The notes beneath the pieces were generated by a model. It was given only the letters and a program-made list of their open reading frames with translations, was not told where the DNA came from and made no database searches. Below, piece by piece: positions 20,213-29,277 of a stretch of 64,000 nt of DNA. The position numbers and the translations under genes were made by a program. Each line of letters starts with the position of its first letter. The first letter of the stretch is position 1. The stretch lies in the NCBI GenBank assembly GCA_036245525.1, contig BTPG01000005.1, positions 1,202,934-1,266,933 on the forward strand, in the 5' to 3' direction. The stretch is from Semisulcospira habei. Taxonomy: Eukaryota > Mollusca > Gastropoda > Semisulcospiridae.

Positions 20213-20420
20213 GGGTGAACCTCTTCCCTGCACATTTTGTTTTTGAAATCTCTGTTAATTCAACGACCAATAGCCGCGATCCTCCAAAGAGCGTGCATAC
20301 CAATTGGTCTCAGCAAGAGGCCTAGATCCTCATGAGCCCCCGCACCTGCGGGGGCTCATGAGGATGTAGGCCTCTTGCAGTTGGATCGCGTTCACTTTTT
20401 CTCGGCAGTGAAGTGGTTAA
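20213..20420. mobile_element. Complete family A element with matched stem change
   Basis: The left end GAACCTCTTCCCTGC and the right end GCAGTGAAGTGGTTAA (TTAA 20417-20420) are the termini. The hairpin (20314-20377) carries GGCCTAGATCC in the left arm and TAGGCCTC in the right. This is an A-to-C change on one side matched by T-to-G on the other, relative to the common stem. One further change (GATGTAGG) is unmatched. Confidence 0.88.
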
Positions 20421-20429
20421 CACTAGGGG

Positions 20430-20447
20430 CGAACCCCCCCCCCCCCC

Positions 20448-20478
<31 letters not shown>
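20430..20478. repeat. Adjacent poly(C) and poly(A) tracts
   Basis: A run of about 17 C followed by about 30 A. Only the tract is visible; it is prone to sequencing error. Confidence 0.9.
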
Positions 20479-20480
<2 letters not shown>

Positions 20481-20517
20481 AGTTGTTTCTGTGAAAACTG
20501 CATTGTGGTGCATGAGA

Positions 20518-20755
20518 TATATCGACCATAATAGTTGAAGGGCAGTGTCAGACTGGTCTGGCGCCTTCTGCCTTTTTCACCGGGAAGTTCGAGTGATACG
20601 CATATGCCGGTCTGAGATTTCAGCCGAAGGTCCAAAGATCACAGACACAACTGATGCCAATGCGTACTCAGAACGCATCGTCTGATGCCAACTGTTCTGC
20701 ACTGCGTAAGCCCTTTGGCTGTCAGTAGCGCTTCTTGTCGTGATGACTCCTAAGA
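20518..20755. mobile_element. Half-hairpins of families B, C and D in series
   Basis: 20518-20570 holds a family B left arm (ATCGACCATAATAGTTGAAG...). 20604-20645 is a shortened family C hairpin (CCGGTCTGAGATTT / TCCAAAGATCACAGAC). 20712-20755 is a family D left arm (CCTTTGGCTGTCAGTAGCGC). All three are partial. Confidence 0.65.
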
Positions 20756-20839
20756 AATTTCAAAGAAGACATGGCCACCTACCCTACAATCCACCTGCAG
20801 CCGTGCGTCTACAGCTGTTCCGTCATTTTACTCCATCTC

Positions 20840-21150
20840 TCCAAGTCTGGAAGTTTTGTTTTTAGTCATCAGGTCTATTTGTTTTGGTATGGTGTTTTTT
20901 GGGTGGGGTACGGGGGAGGAGGGTAAATATTGTTGCCGGTGTTGTTGTATGTTTGTTTTTGTTTTTTGTTGCTTTTTGTTGGTTTTGTTTATTTGCTTGT
21001 TTGTTGTTGTTTTTGTTTGTTCGTTTGTGTGTTTTTGTTGTTGTTGTTGTTGTTGTTGTTTTTTTTTGTTTGTTTGTTGTTGTTGTTGTTGTTTTTTTTT
21101 TTGGGGGGGGGGTGGCGGTGGGAGGGGGTGGGGGGGGGAGGTACGGGGGA
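20840..21150. repeat. GTT/T-rich low-complexity tract with G runs
   Basis: Interspersed GTT and T runs (20940-21100) flanked by a duplicated ~50-bp block (GTACGGGGGAGGAGGGTAA...) at about 20908 and 21141. Long open readings on both strands reflect the skewed composition only. Confidence 0.9.
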
Positions 21151-21394
21151 GGAGGGTAAGTATTGTTACCGGTGTTGTTGTATGTTTGTTTGTTTGTGTT
21201 CGCACGACATGAGTTTCTGGACGTATGCCAGAGCTGCTTGACAAAAGATCTCATTTGTTGTTATTGCATATAGTTTTGTTCAACTGATACAATTATAATG
21301 ATGTTTTACAGAAGTTCAGTTGTGTGCTGTTGTTCGTAATCGTTGTATTGTTTGCGCGTACTAGTAGAATACTCTGATTCCATATCATAAATAG

Positions 21395-21625
21395 TAATAA
21401 TAATACCGTTATTATATAGGCGCTTTTTCTCAATTTTTGGGCGAATCGACTCAAAGCGCCGCGAACTGAAAACCAACACGCACACTCACGTAACAGACAC
21501 GGATTTACGCCATTTAAGACAAACACAGTACAAGACAGACGAAGGGCCAGTTCAGCTACTGAAGTTACAGAGATTTTTTATCGCTTGTATTTGAAATTTG
21601 TAAAGTGGCCTGAAACCGGTACCAA

Positions 21626-21657
<32 letters not shown>

Positions 21658-21700
21658 GGGGGAAGAACCGGAGTACCCGGAGAAAGAACCCCCGACGGGT

Positions 21701-21701
<1 letters not shown>
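21395..21701 (-). mobile_element. tRNA-derived SINE (family T), head lost
   Basis: In reverse orientation it matches the body of the SINE at 45166-45579: the tail ATATAGGCGCTTTTTCTCA, CAACACGCACACTCACGTAA, GCTTGTATTTGAAATTTGT, GATACCAAAGTG-like and AGTACCCGGAGAAAGAACCC. A GT/G microsatellite (21626-21661) has grown inside it. The tRNA-like head is missing, replaced by CA repeats. Confidence 0.8.
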
Positions 21702-21705
<4 letters not shown>

Positions 21706-21761
<56 letters not shown>

Positions 21762-21772
21762 ATGTACGCCCG

Positions 21773-21811
<39 letters not shown>

Positions 21812-21900
21812 ACGCACACACAAACACACTGACACCCCCCCCCCCACACACACACACACACACACACACACGTACGAGCGCACACACACATATTCACCAC
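21706..21900. repeat. (CA)n microsatellite cluster
   Basis: Three CA tracts separated by short interruptions and a C run. Readings as Thr-His or Cys-Val repeats are artefacts. Confidence 0.97.
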
Positions 21901-21942
21901 ACACGCAATGATGAATATATCAGCAACAGGTCATCGGGTCGG

Positions 21943-22113
21943 CGCCAGGACCTTTGCTTTACCAGCAGGCGGCTGACGCCAGGACCTTCGCTTTACCAGC
22001 AGGCGGCTGACGCCAGGACCTTCGCTTTACCAGCAGGCGGCTGACGCCAGGACCTTCGCTTTACCAGCAGGCGGCCGACGCCAGGACCTTTGCTTTACCA
22101 GCAGGCGGCTGAC
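21943..22113 (+). repeat. 34-bp minisatellite, 5 copies
   Basis: The unit starts GCCAGGACCTTCGCTTTACC with a 34-bp period; copies are nearly identical with C/T changes. No similarity to other elements here was seen. Confidence 0.95.
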
Positions 22114-22362
22114 GGCATGACGCAACAATACCCAGTGTGAAGTGTGGCAAACACATTCTTGTGTTGTCACCGACATGACTGATAAAATTATCCGCGCAAT
22201 CATGCCATATACGGCAAAGGTGGATCGAGGGGCTGGTGCAGCCAGAGACAATAAATTATCTGTATTGTCTATGGTGCAGCCGACTTCATGGGTGGGCAGA
22301 GTTTCATTCGACCCCCCTACCCTCCTTCCCCCTTCCCCTTCTCCCCCCCCCCCTCCTTGTTT

Positions 22363-22404
<42 letters not shown>

Positions 22405-22648
22405 GGGGGGGGGGGGGATAACATGCCACGTACGCTGCCATACCCCCCCCCCCCCCCACACACACACACACACACAAATATTTCAGTGAGTCTACGCGGC
22501 CACACTGCCGGGAACACGGATATAAACTGAGGCCGCTGGAAAAAAAAAAAAGAGGCCTTTTGCGCACTGGGTCAGTACCTGTGTCATTTGCCCCGCGTTG
22601 CCTGTTGCCGTGTTCCGGCAGAAAAGGGGTTAAGCCGGACGGACGGCA
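22114..22648. other. No gene; homopolymer-rich
   Basis: Contains a T run of about 40 bases followed by 14 G (22363-22418), C runs, and a CA run (22456-22475). GGCAGAAAAGGGGTTAA near 22617-22633 is a decayed family A-like terminus. Confidence 0.6.
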
Positions 22649-22906
22649 TAGCGGGGTCCGTCAGTGGTGGTCAGTTGTGGGGTTCGACTGACAGTTTGGA
22701 CTGGGCCGGGGTCAGAGGGGAGCAGACCTACATATAGCGGGGTCCGTCAGTGGTGGTCAGTTGTGGGGTTCGACTGACAGTTTGGACTGGGCCGGGGTCA
22801 GAGGGGAGCAGACCTACATATAGCGGGGTCCGTCAGTGGTGGTCAGTTGTGGGGTTCGACTGACAGTTTGGACTGGGCCGGGGTCAGAGGGGAGCAGACC
22901 TACATA
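22649..22906 (+). repeat. 86-bp tandem repeat, 3 copies
   Basis: Three essentially identical copies start with TAGCGGGGTCCGTCAGTGGT. Each unit contains short inverted blocks (TCGACTGACAGTTTGG). The near-perfect identity implies recent duplication. Confidence 0.95.
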
Positions 22907-23072
22907 TAATTATTGTGGTACAAGTGGGATTGAGTCGAACAATCAACTGAGTTCTCCCGTAGACCGAATAAACTGATCGATGACACCGCAGTGTCAGAAA
23001 ATTGCACGTCAGTACCGACACAGCCAAAGGGAAGCAACACGTTGAGTGTTACAATACAGCTAGTTGAACAAC

Positions 23073-23146
23073 CACACACAACGGTTGCTTCCCTCGATTC
23101 GCTGCAGTTCAACCGCGGCAGCGAATCGTGGGAGACAACCAGTGTA
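23073..23146. mobile_element. Hairpin family I
   Basis: ACGGTTGCTTCCCTCGATTC/GCTGC pairs with GCAGCGAATCGTGGGAGACAACC. It shares the GAGACAACCAGTG end and GATTCGCT core with the hairpin inside the exon at 19352-19413. Confidence 0.75.
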
Positions 23147-23237
23147 ATAGCCACACACGGCTCAGCTGGATTAGGTCCCCTGATGCGAAAACAATATCTA
23201 GCGGCTCAGCGCCGATTTCGCTAAAGCGGAGCTTGAA

Positions 23238-23415
23238 TTAACTCATTCAGCCCGGTATTTCCCAAAGACTATGTACCTGTTGCAGGAGATGGATCGACCA
23301 TGATAATTGAAGGGCAGTGCCGCTAGATTAGCTTGGCGCCGACACAGGCTAGGCGCCACTGACTCAGTGAAGCAGGCCAGCTAAGTCTAGTTGGCACTGC
23401 CGGTGCGGCCCTTGA
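23238..23415. mobile_element. Rearranged family B element
   Basis: TTAACTCATTCAGCCCGG (23238) and the left arm GATCGACCATGATAATTGAA are normal. The tip carries duplicated, scrambled pieces (GGCGCCGACACAGGCTAGGCGCC, CACTGACTCAGTG), and the right arm breaks off at GGCCCTTGAG where the 2.2-kb foldback begins. Confidence 0.75.
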
Positions 23416-23422
23416 GTTTGGA

Positions 23423-24933
23423 AAGCTGACGTCATCACGCTAGTCGTGGCGGCCATCTTGAGAGGACACGCGACTCATGCGGCGCTCATACTCGGGAAAA
23501 CGCTGCCAGCGACAATGTCAGGATCTGACTCTGACCGTCGGGCCATCCCGGACTACACTAGTCAGTCGTGGCGGCCATCATCAGTCTTGAGAGGACACTC
23601 AGTGACGCGGCGACTCATGCGCTCATCGGGAAAACGCTGCCAGAACAATGTCAGTCAGAACCTGAAAGTCCTGACGTGCTGAATAGGGCTCGTGCTATAT
23701 AATAGGGACTGACGTCAGTCAGTCATCACGCCAGTCGTGGCGGCCATCTTGTGAGGATTCGGGGCTAAGCGCTCATAGGGAAATCCGCCGCGCTATTTTT
23801 AGTTTAATGTCAGGAAAGTCCTGTGTACTATAAGCAATAACAGCAAATCTTGCCATCACTGTAGGAAACCGCTCACCAGAATCTGTTTTTGTTTGTTTCC
23901 AAAGAGGAAGAAAAATGAAGAAAAACGTGTTGAAACACTATTTCGCTACTATCTCATGCCTATGCGGTATCCTCTTAAGATGGCGGCTGATGCGCCGACG
24001 CTGCCGCTAGGCAACGCGGCCGCGGGGAACCGCCGGTTCCCCATCCCTTCGATAGGCAATAACAGCAAGTCTTGCCTGCATCACCGTAGGACTGAAACCG
24101 CTAACCAGAATGTTTTTGTTTGTTTCCAAAGAGGAAGAAACATGAAGAAAAACGTGTTGAAACACGGACTACTTCGCTACTCAGTATCTGTCAATCGCCA
24201 GGCCAGCATGTCCGACTGCCGCCGCTGCTAGAATATGATGTCCGCGCCGCGGCCGGGCCGACTCACTTGAACTTCCCGAGCCGGCCCTACTATCATGGTC
24301 GAGTTTGACCCCGATGATCTTCTGTTGTAGTGCGGCGTCGGGCTGTCGGAATGGGTTAAAACATGTAAATGTTCATTATCATGTGCTCTTGAACTGGTGT
24401 TGATGAGAAACAATAAAACTCATGTTTATTATAGTAAAACACAGCAGACTGACCGTCCCTCAGTTGGGAAAGCATGCATGGCCGGTCGTCATTTAGCGCA
24501 TCAGGGGAGACCATTTATTTTAGCAACCACCATCTGCCAGCTCTACAGGACAGCAGAAAGCAGACTATGCTTACTGCCGGCAGAAAGCAGCCCACTCGTC
24601 TTAGTAGCCGTCATATGAAACACCGAGGCTAACAAAATGCCATAAAATGGAAAACCCATACCCACAAAGTCCCGTCTATATGGATCTTGTAAGAAATGAT
24701 TACACTGTTTGCCCAATAAAAAACACACTTGCAGGAATAAGAAGAACTTGAATTGAGAGGGAGAGAAAGAGAGAGAGAGACAGAGAGAAACAGAATGCGT
24801 CTGTCCATCTATACTGATAACATGTTATCTATGTCTCTGATCAGTATAGCATTGACACACATCCATTGTATAACACTGTATTCAGAAATGTGTTTCCTTC
24901 ACAAACACTATTTTAATGAATAAAGTCTGCGTT

Positions 24934-24970
<37 letters not shown>

Positions 24971-25600
24971 CAAAGAAAATAACCGTAACTTCTGAAAAAA
25001 AATAAAGGCCGGCTTTTCACTAAAATTCAACACATTACACTTGATTTCAGTCAGGCAAAAAGATGGCCTTCTTTATGAGATATGTACCAGTAACAAAACG
25101 TCTTCGGTCTCAAAACGGCCGCAGCGGGCCCGCGCACAGCCGTGTACGATCCCATCATCTCACGGCGGCTATAGTCTTTAGACCGGCCATCATAGGTTAA
25201 ATGGCGAGAAAATGTGCAGTTATTACTCAGACCTTGGGTCGCCGAAGTGGAGTTTCAGTGAATAGGGCTCGGGAAGTCATTCCCGGCCGCCGCCGCGTTG
25301 CCTCACAGGAGCGTCTGCGGCCGCGTCAGCCGTCGCTGATCTTAAGAGGATACCATAGTCTTCAGATAGTCAGTAGCGAAGAAGTGTTTCAACACGTTTT
25401 CTTCATGTTTCTTCCTCTTTGGAAAGAAATAAAAACAGATTCTGCTTAGCGGTTTCAAGTCCTACGGTGCTGACAAGTGCCTGCCTGATTGCCTATAGCA
25501 GTCAGGACTCTGATATTGTCCTGACAGCGATTTCCCTTAAGCACCTTAGTCGAGAATCCTCTCAAGATGGCCGCCACGACTAGTGTGATGATGTCAGCTT
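23423..25600. mobile_element. 2.2-kb foldback element upstream of torsin
   Basis: Outer arms 23423-23462 and 25561-25600 are inverted repeats (AAGCTGACGTCATCACGCTA versus the complement of TAGTGTGATGATGTCAGCTT; 3 mismatches or so over 40 bp). Inner arms also pair: 23869-23990 (GTTTCCAAAGAGGAAGAAAA, CGTGTTGAAACAC, TATCCTCTTAAGA) with 25345-25455. The left arm is partly repeated (GTGGCGGCCATC at 23448, 23567 and 23735; the AAGAGGAAGAAA block again at 24127). The middle (24250-25080) is AT-rich with a T run at 24937-24966 and no convincing ORF. It is probably a non-autonomous foldback transposon, and its right end is about 180 bp from the torsin ATG. Confidence 0.75.
25564..25575 (+). promoter_or_regulatory. 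YY1-like motif near the torsin 5' end
   Basis: AAGATGGCCGCC resembles the YY1 consensus AAGATGGCGGC common at animal core promoters. It lies in the foldback right arm about 200 bp before the start codon. Similar motifs recur in the left arm (complement at 23448 and 23736; AAGATGGCGGCTG at about 23979). Function is inferred only. Confidence 0.3.
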
Positions 25601-25742
25601 CCCGAGCCCTTGGGATGCTTCGGCCAATACCGTCTGCGCCACTGAACCAGAAAACACTGCCATGTGACGACTGGTTAGCGTGGTTTTAGCCTAAGCTGGG
25701 AACCATACTTTTGGGACGTTTCCGGTTGGAGTGGCTGCTAAG

Positions 25743-25766
25743 ATGTGGCTGTTCTCTTCTTCATAA
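25743..25766 (+). CDS. Short upstream ORF in the torsin 5' leader
   Basis: An ATG at 25743 opens a seven-codon frame (MWLFSSS) closed by TAA at 25764, eleven bases before the torsin ATG and out of frame with it. If the leader includes this region it could reduce initiation at the main start. No transcript evidence is available. Confidence 0.3.
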   Translation: MWLFSSS

Positions 25767-25776
25767 ATCAGGCATC

Positions 25777-25969
25777 ATGAAAACTAAAACTAATTTATTT
25801 CATTTCCTGCTAATTTGCTGGATAACGACTGCGTTTTGTTTCGAGCCGCTCTCCGGTTTCACCGCGGCAGTAGCCGGTGTTGCATCCCTCGCTATCGCCG
25901 GTTACAGTACTGTTAAATGTGTATTCTACGAATGCTGTAACAAAAATTGGATCCACAACAATGTCACGG
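25777..25969 (+). CDS. Torsin: Torsin exon 1: signal peptide and N-terminal membrane segment
   Basis: I chose the ATG at 25777; the open frame extends 5' but without another ATG. It encodes residues 1-64 plus one base. MKTKTNLFHFLLICWITTAF is an ER signal peptide, with cleavage likely after Cys21 before FEPLS, which parallels the VEPIS start of mature torsinA. Residues 27-43 form a Gly/Ala-rich hydrophobic segment, as in torsins that sit on the lumenal membrane face. Cys48, Cys53 and Cys54 match the family's N-terminal cysteines. N62-V-T is a possible glycosylation sequon. The donor is ACGG|GTATGG (phase 1). Torsins act in the ER and nuclear envelope lumen and are activated by LAP1/LULL1-type partners. 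Confidence 0.93.
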
Positions 25970-26194
25970 GTATGGACGTGAACTTACTTTATTTCTGTTT
26001 TATACCTGCATTGACCTGTGAGCGGTTACGCCAACTTCTAGTTGCAACCATAAAACATTGTGATGACTAATCCGAAACCAGAAAAAAGTCTGCAAGTGAT
26101 GGCAGTTACGTGAGCTAGCATGCTAACGTGGCCTTTGAGAGCCACGGTTATGTTGATAGTGTTCAATTATTTCTTCGTTTGTGTTTCTTTCCTG

Positions 26195-26417
26195 TTAACC
26201 CGTTTAGCCCCGGATCCCTACAGCAGGAGATGGTTTGACCATGATAATTCAAGGGTAGTGCCAGATTAGCTGGGGGCCTTTTAGGCGCCGAGCTGATCTG
26301 GCACTACCCTTGAAGTTGAATTATGGTCAAGCCATCTGATCTCCTGCAACTGGTACATAGTCCTTAGGCAACACCTCCAAAATGTGAGAAATGGGACCTT
26401 GGGGCTAAAAGGGTTAA
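26195..26417. mobile_element. Family B element in torsin intron 1
   Basis: TTAA at 26195-26198 and 26414-26417, with termini TTAACCCGTTTAGCCCC and GGGGCTAAAAGGGTTAA. The hairpin arms run from CAGCAGGAGATGGTTTGACC to GTGCCAGATTAGCTGGG and back, loop near CCTTTTAGGCG. Intron 1 (25970-26553) would carry this hairpin into the pre-mRNA. Confidence 0.9.
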
Positions 26418-26553
26418 ACTATTTTTTAAAATGTTGCTCAAACCATTTGAACTTGAAGAAAAGACAGGAGAAAAGGAACATGGAGAAAAGGAACAAGTTC
26501 TTCCAATCTATCTCTATGATCAGACACCGCAACATAAATTTTTGTGTGTGCAG

Positions 26554-26819
26554 CTCTTGATGAGGAGCTGGGAAAACGTCTTTATGGACAGCACTTAGTC
26601 AGGCGAGTGGTAACGAGCCACATTCGTGGGCATGTTATGTCTAAACAGCCCCCCAAAGCTCTGGTGCTGTCTTTTCATGGCCCGACAGGAACAGGCAAAA
26701 ACCATGTCAGTCGTATCATCGCGGAACAGCTGTACAAACAGGGATTTAAAAGTGAAAATGTCCATCTCATTGCTGTGACAAAAGAGTTTCCTCATATGCA
26801 AATGATTCATCTTTATAAG
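26554..26819 (+). CDS. Torsin: Torsin exon 2: Walker A
   Basis: Acceptor TTGTGTGTGCAG|CT, donor AAG|GTAAGT. It encodes residues 65-153. LDEELGKRLYGQHL is the conserved torsin helix before the AAA+ core. GPTGTGKN (107-114) is the Walker A motif with the torsin-specific Asn after Lys in place of Ser/Thr. FPH (143-145) and the following MIHLYK lead toward Walker B. Phase 1 entry and phase 0 exit fit the neighbouring exons. Confidence 0.96.
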
Positions 26820-27774
26820 GTAAGTTGATGAAAGAATTGTTGTTTTATTTTAAGTGTGCAAGGTTTGCGGTAGGCTGCAGATTTGTGTAATATGACGATT
26901 AAGATCATCATTGATGCTTATGAGCAGATACAAGGCATTTTTTCCATCCACACAATGTGCTGGAATATACAGGGCTCCAGTTTTAGTGTGTCTTTGATGC
27001 ACTGAAACTCAAAATCACGTACAGAAAATGTAATAAAGGGGTAGGCAGACGCGCTATAATTGAGCACACCTGTGTCCGACATGCACTGTCCTTGCGCAAC
27101 CATGCATACCTGAACAGGGTTGTACATTTTATTTCTAGTGATGAGTTGGCTTGCTTAACCATGACTGCGTTGCATTCAAAATCAAATCAACTCCGGGGTC
27201 CATGCGAGTATCACTGGACGGGCAGTATATAGTTTTTGGGTGGTGTGAACTTTCTATTACAAAATGCGTACTGCATGTTGAACACATTATTTGCTGTGAT
27301 GTTAGCCATTCATACGATTATGGGATGTGGCGTCCTCTTGCGTTGTCTTTCGATCTTGAGCCGTGTTAAATTTACTGATTGACGACATGACAGAAAAGGC
27401 AAAAGAAGCTCGAATGCTGCAGTTTCTACAAGCCGCTGTCAAATCCTGTTATCGCCTTGCTTTAGAGGGAAGTCCAGCTTCGATGCTACCGAGTAGTGCC
27501 AGACAAGATACTGGGCAGTAACCCTTTATTATACTGAGATGGGGGTCGGTGTACCCTCTAAAATGTACACTTGGGGGTCTACAGACTCTTCAAGCCTTTG
27601 TAAAAACAGGGGCCCTGATGTACAGTATACACTATGAGATATTTAATTTCAAACTTAATCAAGAGTTATTGACTCGATCAGTTTAAAATTTCATTTGTAA
27701 AGCTGTATTTGTACATGACTGTGTCGTACAACTGTATGTATTATCAATATCATTGCAAAAACAAAATCTTTCAG
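26820..27774 (+). other. Torsin intron 2
   Basis: GTAAGT ... TTTCAG. About 955 bp without a recognisable hairpin element, LINE or satellite; it is the cleanest stretch of the gene. GACCGGCTG starts exon 3. Confidence 0.85.
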
Positions 27775-27950
27775 GACCGGCTGCGTGACATGATTGAGAA
27801 GCATGTACAGAAATGTCCCCAGTCTTTGTTCATATTTGACGAAGTGGACAAGATGCCTGGTGGTCTGATTGACACCATCAAGCCGTATCTCGATTACCAC
27901 GAACAACTCGGAGGTGTTGACTATCGCCGGGCCATCTTTCTTTTTCTCAG
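27775..27950 (+). CDS. Torsin: Torsin exon 3: Walker B
   Basis: Acceptor ATCTTTCAG|GAC, donor CTCAG|GTATGT (phase 2). It encodes residues 154-211 plus two bases. SLFIFDEVDKM contains the Walker B Asp175-Glu176; Cys167 just before it matches the cysteine preceding Walker B in torsinA. GLIDTIKPYLDYHEQLGGVD is the conserved helix and loop that follows. The exon ends within FLS, and the sensor 1 Asn is in exon 4. Confidence 0.96.
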
Positions 27951-28090
27951 GTATGTGGAAAACACTGGCACCGAACCCCTTTGCTGTCGGTGATCATGAA
28001 TTCGCATGAATGACATTAGTGTGAAGGAATAATAATAATAATAAGCGCATTTAAATAGATGTAAATGGGACCAAAGATAAACAACATACA

Positions 28091-28173
28091 AGAGACATAG
28101 ACCCTCATGAGCCCCCGCAACTGTCTCTTGCAGCTTGATAGTGTTCACCTTGCCCCAGCAGTGAAGGGGTTAA
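28091..28173. mobile_element. Family A element, right arm mostly deleted, in torsin intron 3
   Basis: The left arm CAAGAGACATAGACCCTCAT plus GAGCCCCCGCAACTG joins directly to TCTCTTGCAG, so most of the right arm has been lost. The right terminus AGCAGTGAAGGGGTTAA (TTAA 28170-28173) is intact. Confidence 0.8.
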
Positions 28174-28355
28174 ATAATGATGGTACTTTGTACTGGCTTA
28201 TAGTGAGTAGCCCTTTTGAGTGCTGTGACATGTTGGCTGTATTAGATTAAACCTTTGGCTGTGGGGTTAAATAATACAATGGTACTTTGTACTGGGTTAT
28301 AGTGAGTAGACCTTTTGAGTGCTGTGACATGTTGGCTGTATTAGATTAACATTTA
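28170..28355 (+). repeat. Direct duplication of about 93 bp
   Basis: TTAAATAATGATGGTACTTT ... TGTATTAGATTAA is repeated once, separated by ACCTTTGGCTGTGGGG, a family D-like end. Both copies begin at TTAAATAAT, as if TTAA elements flanked the duplication. Confidence 0.85.
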
Positions 28356-28364
28356 ATCATAATA

Positions 28365-28750
28365 ATAATACATGGTATTTATATGGCGCATTTCTCATAA
28401 CTCAATGCGCAGGCGAAAAATGACACACACACACACACAGAGTCTGCGGGGGGAGGGGGTGTGTGTGTACAGAAAACCATAGAGATTACACGAAAGTCTG
28501 CGAGAAAAAGTAAGTTTTTAACTTTGCTTTGAACTGCGTAAGTGGGGGAGGCATTTCTCAGCTCAGTCGGTAAGGAATTCCAAGTTTAAAGGAGCAGTAC
28601 ATCTGAAAGAGCGTTCACCGGCAGATTTGAGATGGTGCTTTGGAACTTTGAGAAGTTTCTCTCCCGAAGAACGCAGTGAGCGAGAGGGCTGGTAAGTAAT
28701 TAGACTGGAGGAAAGGTATGACAATTTGGCTGTTGGTAACACTTTTGGTC
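28365..28750 (-). pseudogene. CR1/L2-like LINE 3' fragment in torsin intron 3
   Basis: The minus strand gives the usual C-terminal signature in broken form (EKLLKVPKHHLKSAGERSF, then LNLEFLTD with a frameshift). The 3' tail is ATATAAATACCATGTATTATTATTATG (sense orientation, reads into the SINE-like GCGCCATATAAATACCATG tail). A GT/CA run lies near 28426-28470. It is truncated and inactive. Confidence 0.75.
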
Positions 28751-28849
28751 AAAGTGATATGTGCAGGATCACATGCGACCAAAAGCACTGCTGACAGCCA
28801 ACGGGTAAAAAATAAAAATGCTGCGGACTTATTTTTTCTTAGACGTGAA

Positions 28850-29277
28850 CTGAAGTAGTGAACTCAAAGATGAAAACTACCCTACACTATGAAGTAGTGA
28901 ACTCAGAGATGAAAACTACCCTACACTATGAAGTAGTGAACTCAGAGATGAAAACTACCCTACACTATGAAGTAGTGAACTCAAAGATGAAAACTACCCT
29001 ACATTATGAAGTAGTGAACTCAGAGATGAAAACTACCCTACACTATGAAGTAGTGAACTCAAAGATGAAAACTACCCTACATTATGAAGTAGTGAACTCA
29101 GATATGAAAACTACCCTACACTATGAAGTAGTGAACTCAGAGATTAAAACTACCCTACATTATGAAGTAGTGAACTCGGAGATGAAAACTACCCTACACT
29201 ATGAAGTAGTGAACTCAAAGATGAAAACTACCCTACACTACGAAGTAGTGAACTCAGAGATGAAAACTACCCTACAC
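28850..29277 (+). repeat. 39-bp minisatellite, left part (about 11 copies)
   Basis: A unit of 39 bp starting GAAGTAGTGAACTCAGAGAT and ending CCCTACACTAT. Thirteen codons without a stop make it read open as a 149-residue repeat, but it is intronic. The array continues at 31703 beyond an inserted retrotransposon. Confidence 0.97.

Noticed and set aside
20840..21250. Phe/Cys/Val-rich membrane protein
   Set aside because: It is a low-complexity GTT/T tract.
23446..23682. Small protein-coding gene in the foldback left arm
   Set aside because: The arm is an inverted and internally repeated sequence; the frame has no conservation between its own repeat copies.
25711..25776. Upstream extension of torsin
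   Set aside because: The frame stays open upstream but begins with TTG. The signal peptide fits best directly after the ATG at 25777.
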